DNA of 64,000 bases, from contig CAVXFL010000020.1 in assembly GCA_963761015.1 (NCBI GenBank), forward strand, positions 434,001 through 498,000, given 5' to 3'. The stretch is from CAVXFL01 sp963761015. GTDB lineage: Bacteria > Pseudomonadota > Alphaproteobacteria > Acetobacterales > Acetobacteraceae. Shown one piece after another: positions 1-6,757 of the stretch (positions are counted from its first letter, which is position 1; each line of letters begins with the position of its first letter). The notes under the pieces were generated by a model. The model made no database searches, had not been told where the DNA came from, and saw only the letters and a list, made by a program, of their open reading frames with translations. The translations under genes and the position numbers were made by a program.

Positions 1-228
1 CTCGTAATCCGCGCCGAACAGCCGGTCCAGCGGCAGCAGCGCGGCCAGCAGCGCGCAAACCCAGACGATGCCTGGCGCCAGGCGGGCGAGCGTTTCCGGC
101 GCCGGCCCGATCGCCAGCGGGAACAGCGCACCCACGACCAGAAAGAACAGCAGCGCCGCCGCCGTATCGGCGGAATGCCGAAGCGAAAGCTGCAACTCGC
201 GCGCCAGCAGCGCGGCGAAGGCCCGCAT
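1..228 (-). CDS. ccmB: CcmB heme exporter permease, N-terminal part (cut by window edge)
   Basis: Reading the minus strand from the ATG at 226-228 gives 76 codons open to the window edge, starting MRAFAALLARELQLSLRHS and followed by a hydrophobic stretch (AAALLFFLVVGALFPLAIG) and a second one. The LLAREL...LRHSAD start followed by membrane segments is typical of CcmB, the membrane subunit of the CcmABC(D) complex that delivers heme to CcmE for cytochrome c maturation. It starts 8 bases after the ccmA stop on the same strand, the usual ccmA-ccmB order. Only about a third of the usual ~220 residues is inside the window. Confidence 0.85.
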   Translation of the reverse strand, partial: MRAFAALLARELQLSLRHSADTAAALLFFLVVGALFPLAIGPAPETLARLAPGIVWVCALLAALLPLDRLFGADYE

Positions 229-236
229 CCCCGGCG

Positions 237-854
237 CTAGCCTAGCCGCAGCTCCGCCGCGCGCGGCAGCGGCAGCGGCGCGTGCGTGGAGGCGACGATC
301 ACGCCGCCGTGCGCGCAATGTGCCGCCATCGTCCCGCCGAACGCCGCCACCGACGCGCTGTCCAGCCCGGATGTCGGCTCGTCCAGCAGCCAGATCGGCG
401 CCGCCGACAGCGCAACCCGCGCCAGCGCCAGCCGTCGCCGCTGGCCCGCCGAGAACATCCGCGCCGGAAGCTCGGCCAACTCCGCCAGCCCCACCGAAGC
501 GAGCGCCTCGGCGATCGAGGTGCGCGCGAGGGTGGCGGCAAAGCGCAAATTCTCGGCCGCGGTCAGCGCGGGCTTCACCCCATCCTGATGCCCGAGATAG
601 GCCACCCGCCTGGCGTGCTCCGTCGGTTCCGCCAGCGCGTCGGCGCCATTCCAGAACAGCTTACCCACGGCAGGGCGAAGCAGCCCCGCCAAAAGCCGGA
701 GCAAGGTGGACTTGCCCGCGCCGTTGGGGCCGAGCAGCACCAGCGCCGATCCCCTGGAAACCGCGAAGCTGATCTCGTCCAGCACCAGACGCTCGCCGCG
801 AAACGCCGCCAATCCCTCGGCTTTCAACACCCGCGCGCACCCTCTGCAGCGCAT
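237..854 (-). CDS. ccmA: CcmA heme exporter ATP-binding protein
   Basis: 205-residue ABC ATPase, the usual CcmA length. Walker A GPNGAGKST lies near residues 42-50, the signature FSAGQRRRLALAR near 134-146 and Walker B IWLLDEPTSGLDS near 154-166, followed by a switch histidine (ASTHAP). It powers the CcmAB module in cytochrome c biogenesis at the inner membrane. ATG at 852-854 was chosen because it sits just ahead of the first ABC strand; a much longer open frame upstream on this strand is only the antisense of acnA. It is directly followed by ccmB and is divergent from acnA, with about 78 bases between the two starts that must hold both promoters. Confidence 0.93.
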   Translation of the reverse strand: MRCRGCARVLKAEGLAAFRGERLVLDEISFAVSRGSALVLLGPNGAGKSTLLRLLAGLLRPAVGKLFWNGADALAEPTEHARRVAYLGHQDGVKPALTAAENLRFAATLARTSIAEALASVGLAELAELPARMFSAGQRRRLALARVALSAAPIWLLDEPTSGLDSASVAAFGGTMAAHCAHGGVIVASTHAPLPLPRAAELRLG

Positions 855-932
855 TTCGCCGGGGTATGGTCTCAGGGCTGCTGCGGTGCAATGTATCGCC
901 CGCGCTGAACCTCGGAACGAAAGCCGCTCGCC

Positions 933-3626
933 ATGACTCAAATCGGGCAGGACAGCCTCAACACACGCCGCACGCTGACCGTCGAAGGCCGGGACTACGA
1001 GTATTTCTCGATCCCCGACGCGTCCGACCGGCTCGGCGATATTTCGCGCCTGCCGGTCAGCCTGAAGATCCTGCTCGAAAACGTGCTGCGGTTCGAGAAC
1101 GGCCAGAGCTATCGCGTGGAATTCGCCCACGCGATCGCGGAGTGGCTGCGGGACGCGCGCTCGGCGAAGGAGATTCCGTTCCGGCCCACGCGCATCCTGA
1201 TGCAGGATTTCACCGGGGTTCCGGCCGTCGTGGACCTCGCCGCCATGCGCGACGGGATCGCCCGGCTCGGCGGCGATCCCGCGAAGGTCAACCCGCTGAT
1301 CCCGGTCGATCTGGTGATCGATCACTCGGTGATGGTCGACGTTTTCGGGCGCGCGGATGCGCTGACGCGCAACGTCGACATCGAGTTCCAGCGCAACCGC
1401 GAGCGTTACGAATTTCTGCGCTGGGGGCAGCAGGCGTTCGCCAATTTCCGTGTCGTCCCGCCCGGCACGGGCATCTGCCACCAGGTGAACCTGGAATATC
1501 TCGCGCAGGGTGTGTGGACCGCCGAAATCGGTGGCAAGACCTACGCCTATCCCGATACGCTGTTCGGCACCGACAGCCACACCACCATGGTGAACGGGCT
1601 CGGCGTGCTCGGCTGGGGCGTGGGCGGGATCGAGGCGGAAGCGGCGATGCTCGGCCAGCCGATCGCCATGCTGATCCCCGACGTGATCGGCTTCAAGCTG
1701 ACCGGCCGGCTGCCCGAGGGCACCACGGCGACCGACCTCGTGCTCACGATCACGCAGACGCTGCGCCGGAAGGGCGTGGTCGGCAAGTTTGTCGAGTTCT
1801 TCGGCCCCGCATTGCAACACCTGCCGGTCGCCGACCGTGCCACGATCGGCAACATGTCGCCCGAATACGGCGCCACCTGCGGCTTCTTCCCGATCGACCG
1901 CATGGCGATCGACTACCTGCGGCTGACCGGGCGCGACCCGCACCGCATCGCGCTGGTCGAGGCCTACCTGAAGGCGCAGGGCATGTGGCACGACGAAACC
2001 ACGCCCGAGGCGCGGTTCACCGACCTGCTGGAACTCGATCTGACCACGGTGCAGCCGAGCCTCGCCGGGCCGAAGCGCCCGCAGGATCGCGTGGCGCTGA
2101 AGGACGCGGCCTCCGCATTCAAAACGGAATTGACAAAGACGTTCGGCGTCGCGGCGGACAAGGCGGGCGCGAAAACGCCGGTGCGCGATCGCAACTACCA
2201 GATCGGCCACGGCGACGTGGTGATCGCCGCGATCACGAGCTGCACCAATACATCGAATCCCACCGTGATGATCGGCGCCGGCTTGGTCGCCCGCAAGGCG
2301 CGCCAGCGCGGGCTGCATCCGAAGCCATGGGTGAAGACCTCGCTGGCGCCGGGCTCGCAAGTGGTCACGGAATATCTGGCGAGTTCCGGGCTGGACAAGG
2401 ATTTGGACGCGCTCGGGTTCAATCTGGTCGGCTATGGCTGCACGACCTGCATCGGCAATTCCGGCCCGCTGGACGAGCCGATCGCCGACACTATCGAGGA
2501 CAACGACCTGGTGGCGGTGTCGGTGCTGTCCGGCAACCGCAACTTCGAGGGTCGCGTGCATCCGAATGTGCGCGCCAACTATCTGGCGAGCCCGCCGCTG
2601 GTGGTGGCCTATTCCCTGCTCGGCACCATGACCGAGGACATCACCACCGCCCCGCTCGGCGTCGGCGCGAGCGGCGAGCAAGTTTACCTGAAGGACGTCT
2701 GGCCGAGTTCGGCCGAGCTGACCGAGATGGTGCAGGGCAACGTCAGGCGCGAGCAGTTCCAGCGCCGCTACGCCGAGGTGTTCAAGGGGCCGCCGCAATG
2801 GCAGCGTATGTCGGCGGAAAGCGGCACCGCCACCTATCGTTGGAACGACGGCTCCACCTACGTGAAGAACCCGCCCTACTTCGCGGACATCACGCCCGAG
2901 CCACCCGGCGCGCACGATATCATGGGCGCGCGTATCCTCGCCGTGCTCGGCGATTCCATCACCACCGACCACATCAGCCCCGCCGGCAGCATCAAGAAGG
3001 ACTCGCCGGCTGGCGAGTATCTGTTGCAGCACCAGGTGCGGCAACCGGACTTCAACAGCTACGGGTCGCGGCGCGGCAATCACGACGTGATGATGCGCGG
3101 CACGTTCGCGAATATCCGTATCCGCAACGAGATGGTGCCGGGCGTGGAGGGCGGATACACGAAGCACTATCCGTCCGGCGAGCAGATGCCGATCTACGAC
3201 GCCGCCATGCGTTACCGCAACGAAGGCGTGCCGCTGGTGATATTCGGGGGCAAGGAATACGGCACCGGCTCCTCGCGCGACTGGGCGGCCAAGGGCACGC
3301 TGCTGCTCGGCGTGAAGGCGGTGATCGCCGAAAGCTTCGAGCGCATCCACCGCTCCAACCTGGTCGGCATGGGCGTGCTGCCGCTGTTGTTCAAGGAAGG
3401 CACGGACCGCAAGACGTTGGCGCTCACCGGGGCCGAGGTGATCGACATCGAGGGCCTCGCGGATCTGGCCCCGCGCATGGAACTGACGATGGTGATCCAT
3501 CGCCCCGACGGTCAGACCGATCGCGTTCCGGTGCTATGCCGCGTCGACACGTTGGACGAGGTCGCCTACTACAAGCACGGCGGCATCCTGCATTACGTGC
3601 TGCGCGAGATGGCGCGGGCGGCGTAG
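933..3626 (+). CDS. acnA: Aconitate hydratase AcnA
   Basis: 897-residue aconitase of the AcnA/IRP1 type, full length for the family. It interconverts citrate and isocitrate in the TCA cycle using a [4Fe-4S] cluster. Visible hallmarks are FGTDSHTTMVNG near residue 210, the cluster cysteine in AAITSCTNTSNP, the cysteine pair in GYGCTTCIGNSGP, and the C-terminal swivel-domain motif GGKEYGTGSSRDWAAKG. The start at 933 has a purine-rich region upstream and gives the normal MTQIGQDSLNTRRTL N-terminus. The gene is monocistronic and divergent from ccmAB. No frameshift is seen. Cytoplasmic. Confidence 0.97.
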   Translation: MTQIGQDSLNTRRTLTVEGRDYEYFSIPDASDRLGDISRLPVSLKILLENVLRFENGQSYRVEFAHAIAEWLRDARSAKEIPFRPTRILMQDFTGVPAVVDLAAMRDGIARLGGDPAKVNPLIPVDLVIDHSVMVDVFGRADALTRNVDIEFQRNRERYEFLRWGQQAFANFRVVPPGTGICHQVNLEYLAQGVWTAEIGGKTYAYPDTLFGTDSHTTMVNGLGVLGWGVGGIEAEAAMLGQPIAMLIPDVIGFKLTGRLPEGTTATDLVLTITQTLRRKGVVGKFVEFFGPALQHLPVADRATIGNMSPEYGATCGFFPIDRMAIDYLRLTGRDPHRIALVEAYLKAQGMWHDETTPEARFTDLLELDLTTVQPSLAGPKRPQDRVALKDAASAFKTELTKTFGVAADKAGAKTPVRDRNYQIGHGDVVIAAITSCTNTSNPTVMIGAGLVARKARQRGLHPKPWVKTSLAPGSQVVTEYLASSGLDKDLDALGFNLVGYGCTTCIGNSGPLDEPIADTIEDNDLVAVSVLSGNRNFEGRVHPNVRANYLASPPLVVAYSLLGTMTEDITTAPLGVGASGEQVYLKDVWPSSAELTEMVQGNVRREQFQRRYAEVFKGPPQWQRMSAESGTATYRWNDGSTYVKNPPYFADITPEPPGAHDIMGARILAVLGDSITTDHISPAGSIKKDSPAGEYLLQHQVRQPDFNSYGSRRGNHDVMMRGTFANIRIRNEMVPGVEGGYTKHYPSGEQMPIYDAAMRYRNEGVPLVIFGGKEYGTGSSRDWAAKGTLLLGVKAVIAESFERIHRSNLVGMGVLPLLFKEGTDRKTLALTGAEVIDIEGLADLAPRMELTMVIHRPDGQTDRVPVLCRVDTLDEVAYYKHGGILHYVLREMARAA

Positions 3627-3926
3627 TAATCCCTCGGATGGGTATTGACCTGATTTGGGCCACCCCGCCCCAAGGCGCCGAACCCGGTTCCGCCGCCAGC
3701 GCGGCCCCGGTTCACGGTCTTTCAGGTCGGCCGCAGTTATGGCGTCGTCTTCCCGGAGCTGCCGCTATCAATTCCGCAACGTAGAGGAACCGCATTTCCG
3801 TCCCAGGAATGAGGAACGTCTACTCGCATCCGAGGGTCTCCAAATACGCGAAGGCGCTCTCGGGCGAGACGCAGTCTATCTGCTTCCTCACCTTCACTCA
3901 AACGGGCGTGCCGTTCCGGTTCCTCA
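3627..3926. other. Intergenic stretch without a convincing gene
   Basis: 300 bases between acnA and the disrupted gene. A minus-strand open frame of 82 codons (3737-3985) overlaps the end of the neighbouring minus-strand gene, but it has no recognisable domain and its composition is unremarkable. No RNA gene or clear terminator was recognised. Confidence 0.4.
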
Positions 3927-4663
3927 CTAGTCGGAGGCCCAGCCTCTCGTGGTGTTTGGGATGATTCTGACATCGTGCGGTTCACCTTCTCTGATGGCTG
4001 AGTCCCATGTTTTGTGAAGAACCCAGCGGAACGGCCTATCTGTGGTGATGACTGCTATCTCTACGGGGCCGCCACAGCGTTGTTGATGCTGTGAGAACTT
4101 CATGGCCTTGATTGTAGTGAGAAGGCACGTATGGACAAAATCGACCGCCTCCCTAATAGGCACCGTTGGCGGATGAGCCAAGCTGTGCTGAAGGATGATT
4201 GAATTTAATTCAGCCTCAGTTCCCTGCCACCTGCCAGACGCCAAAATGGCCTGACGAACTTCCTCTGCGCACCCAGTGATCAGCCGCAAAATGAGAGCTG
4301 GCATTCCCCAGAACGAATGGCCCATTCTAAGCTCAACGGGAGCGGGTTGACCGGCAGTTGGATAAAAAACGATTTCAAGCGCCGCTGGCTGCCGATCGGT
4401 TGGCACGTATCCGCCGATGCAGAATCCAGCAGTCAAACTCGCGAGCGCCTCCGCCAAAACGCGTTCCTCGTGCAATGTTCTGGCGTTTGCTATACCGGCG
4501 GTAGGATTGTACGGCGGCTTGTTACTAAGCGCGCGACACAAGCTTATCTGAGGCGCGAGCGAATGAGAGTAAGCATTCCAGAACAACCCCGCCCAACGAT
4601 CGGCCACATCGCGGACGCTAGACGGGTTATTTGCTCGAAGATCGTCGTTGAGGCGTGCAACTA
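3927..4663 (-). pseudogene. Uncharacterised protein, C-terminal part, split by IS630-type insertion
   Basis: The frame runs from the element boundary at 4663 to a stop at 3927. An internal GTG at 4605-4607 would give 226 residues, but the frame is open upstream through ARLNDDLRANNPSSVRDVADR right up to the TA next to the transposon end, so the gene is truncated at its 5' side. The protein has features such as GFCIGGY, GHSFWGMPALILRLI and EIAVITTDRPFRWV that I associate from memory with a family of proteasome-like (Ntn-hydrolase type) hypothetical proteins; this is a weak assignment. Its GC is lower than that of the neighbours, suggesting acquired DNA. Joining 5837 directly to 4663 across one TA restores a continuous frame. 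Confidence 0.6.
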
Positions 4664-5836
4664 GTGTCCTGCCTCGCTAATGCCGACTAGAATCCCTTGC
4701 ACGCCGATTCGCAAGGGGGGCGCATGTCACAGCAGATCAGACGGCTGACGGCGGAGCCCGATGTGCTGGCGGAGTTGCGTCGGCGGTCCCGCGCCAGCGC
4801 CATCAGCATGCGCGATCGGGACCGCGCGACGATCATCCTGTTGCGGCTGGAAGGGCTCGGCGTGGAGGCCGTCGCGGCACGGCTGAACACCACGCCGAAG
4901 CGGGTTTCGCTGTGGTCGCGGCGCTTCGCAGCCGCGGGTCTGGCCGGGCTCAACGATCGTCCCGGGCGTGGCCGCAAACCATCCATCCCGGCCGCCACGC
5001 TGGCGCGGGTGGTCACCGAGGTGACGCGGCCGCCGGCGGGACAAACCCGCTGGAGCATCCGCGCGATGGGCCGGCACGCCGGGGTTTCCGCCAGTTCGGT
5101 GCAGCGCATCTGGTCGCGCAACGAGCTGAAGCCGCACCGCGTCAGGACGTTCAAGCTGTCCAACGATGCGAAGTTCGAGGACAAGTTCTGGGATGTGATC
5201 GGGCTTTATCTGGACCCGCCGGCCAAGGCGCTGGTGCTGTGCTGCGACGAAAAGAGCCAGTGTCAGGCGCTCGAACGCACGCAACTCGGGCTGCCGCTGG
5301 CGCCGAAGCGGCCGCGCACCATGACGCACGACTACGTTCGGCATGGCACCATCACGTTGTTTGCCGCGCTTAACCAGCTGACCGGCAAACTGATCGCGCG
5401 CACCGAGGCGCGCCACACGCACGTCGAATGGCTGCGGTTCCTGAAGCAGATCGATCGCGAGACGCCGCGCGGGCTCGACCTGCATCTGATCGCCGACAAC
5501 TATGCGACCCACAAGCAACCGAAGGTGCGCGCCTGGCTGGAGCGGCACCCGCGCTTTCACATGCACTTCACGCCGACCTCGTCGTCGTGGCTCAATCTGG
5601 TGGAGCGCTTCTTCGCCGAGCTGACCGGCGCCGTGATCCGTGCCGGCAGCTTCGGTTCGGTGAACGAGTTGGTGCGCGACATCAAAGCCTATCTCGCGGC
5701 CCGCAATGCCACGCCCCGGCGGTATGTCTGGCGGGCAGAAGGCGCCGAGATCCTGGCCAAGATCACACGCGCCCGCGCCGTTCTCGGCCAAGCGAGGGCC
5801 GCATGATTTTTGGATGGCAATTGGGAATCGGGACAC
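4664..5836 (+). mobile_element. IS630-family insertion sequence, complete
   Basis: An 1173-bp element. Its left end begins GTGTCC at 4664 and its right end finishes GGACAC at 5836. The ends form imperfect inverted repeats of about 30 bases: the outer six match exactly, with scattered matches further in. The element is flanked by TA on both sides (4662-4663 and 5837-5838), the target duplication expected for the IS630/Tc1-mariner superfamily. It encodes one intact transposase. Removing it and one TA rejoins a reading frame on the opposite strand, so it is an insertion into an existing gene. Intact ends, intact transposase and a clean target duplication suggest fairly recent transposition. Confidence 0.9.
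4724..5806 (+). CDS. IS630-family transposase
   Basis: 360-residue DDE transposase. An N-terminal helix-turn-helix region (about residues 30-130, including VEAVAARLNTTPKRVSLWSR) is followed by the catalytic core. The three acidic residues are recognisable in LCCDEKSQ, LIADNYATHK and SWLNLVERFFAELT, the usual IS630 spacing and context. The ATG at 4724 is preceded by a strong AAGGGGGG ribosome binding site at 4713-4720; a TTG nine codons upstream is less likely. It is the sole gene of the element and appears intact, so it is potentially active. Confidence 0.95.
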   Translation: MSQQIRRLTAEPDVLAELRRRSRASAISMRDRDRATIILLRLEGLGVEAVAARLNTTPKRVSLWSRRFAAAGLAGLNDRPGRGRKPSIPAATLARVVTEVTRPPAGQTRWSIRAMGRHAGVSASSVQRIWSRNELKPHRVRTFKLSNDAKFEDKFWDVIGLYLDPPAKALVLCCDEKSQCQALERTQLGLPLAPKRPRTMTHDYVRHGTITLFAALNQLTGKLIARTEARHTHVEWLRFLKQIDRETPRGLDLHLIADNYATHKQPKVRAWLERHPRFHMHFTPTSSSWLNLVERFFAELTGAVIRAGSFGSVNELVRDIKAYLAARNATPRRYVWRAEGAEILAKITRARAVLGQARAA

Positions 5837-5968
5837 TAGCATCGTCCCTCCGCCTTCCGGGTATCGGTTCCCGGTTAACATTCTCTGTAGCAACTCGCCG
5901 TCAATTCGTCCACGATTTTGAGAATGAGGCGCATTTGATCCTTCAAGGTGAGTTCTCGTAGGCCACAC
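5837..5968 (-). pseudogene. 5' fragment of the IS-interrupted gene
   Basis: On the minus strand a frame from a GTG at 5966-5968 runs through LLQRMLTGNRYPEGGGTML to the TA at the element edge and continues in frame with the fragment ending at 3927. An alternative start (ATG with AAGGA just upstream) lies in a different frame and stops after 19 codons, so the true beginning is unclear; a further indel or earlier truncation is possible. An in-frame TAG lies just upstream of the GTG. No domain is recognisable in these ~44 residues. Confidence 0.35.
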
Positions 5969-6148
5969 CTTATGGCGAAATATGTATAGATTGTTCTACC
6001 TATGGGCGCAACTGGCCGGGGCAGAAGAGATGCCGCCGAACCTCACGCGAGATGCGGGGTCAAACCCGCGCATGACCGGACTGCAAGCGTTTGCCCCGGT
6101 CTCCTGGCGGTGCAAAGGCGGACCGCCAGCGCTCATCGTATCGTCGGC

Positions 6149-6757
6149 TCAGATCAACTCCCCCCGCCAGCTCACGCCCCGGCGCACCACGCTCGCCGGG
6201 TTGCCGGCGGCGACGCAGTTGGCGGGAATCTCGCGCGTGACCACCGAGCCGGCGCCGATCACCGAATGGGCGCCGATCGTGACCCCCTTCAGAATCAGGC
6301 TGCGCTGCCCGACCCAGACGTGATCGCCGATCCTCACGTCGCGCGCCGGATTGAGCCGCTCGCCGCTCGCCGCGTCCACGATCGTATGCATGTCGCTGAC
6401 CGCGACATCCACGTCGCCGCCGAACAGGCAGGACTTGCCCACCGTGATCCGCCGCGCCTCGTGCAGCAGCAGCCGCACCAGCCCATTGAACGCGGAGCCC
6501 GCTCCGATCGTCAGTTCGGCGCCATCTTCCGTGTGGATCTGCAAATTCCCGAGCACGCAATGCGGGCCGATCACCACGCGCGAGCGCGACCCGAGGCTGA
6601 TGTGCAGATTGTGCGAATGCGCCGGCGCCCCGATCGTGATGCTGTTGCCGTCGCCGCGCAGCTCGACATGCCCGCTCAGCTCCTCCACCAAAACCGGGAG
6701 GATCATCACGTGGTTGTCGCGGCCGTGATCCTCAATCCGCAGCGGCATGATCAGCAC
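6149..6757 (-). CDS. Hexapeptide-repeat acyltransferase
   Basis: 202-residue protein with a left-handed beta-helix signature. Imperfect hexapeptide turns run through most of its length, and the C-terminal third has the classic acetyltransferase pattern (RIGDHVWVGQRSLILKGV, then AHSVIGAGSVVTREIP and the loop NCVAAGNPA). Such enzymes transfer acetyl or other acyl groups from acyl-CoA to sugars. It starts 26 bases inside the upstream glycosyltransferase gene (an in-frame ATG at 6748 would shorten the overlap), so the two are probably co-transcribed and translationally coupled. The context suggests acylation of a surface polysaccharide; the substrate is not known. Confidence 0.85.
   Translation of the reverse strand: MLIMPLRIEDHGRDNHVMILPVLVEELSGHVELRGDGNSITIGAPAHSHNLHISLGSRSRVVIGPHCVLGNLQIHTEDGAELTIGAGSAFNGLVRLLLHEARRITVGKSCLFGGDVDVAVSDMHTIVDAASGERLNPARDVRIGDHVWVGQRSLILKGVTIGAHSVIGAGSVVTREIPANCVAAGNPASVVRRGVSWRGELI

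Noticed and set aside
237..3500. 1087-codon minus-strand open frame over acnA
   Set aside because: Only its last 205 codons (ccmA) are real. The rest is the high-GC antisense shadow of aconitase with Arg/His/Ala-rich nonsense composition.
3737..3985. 82-codon minus-strand ORF after the disrupted gene
   Set aside because: Overlaps the previous gene by 59 bases, no family resemblance and no good ribosome binding site.
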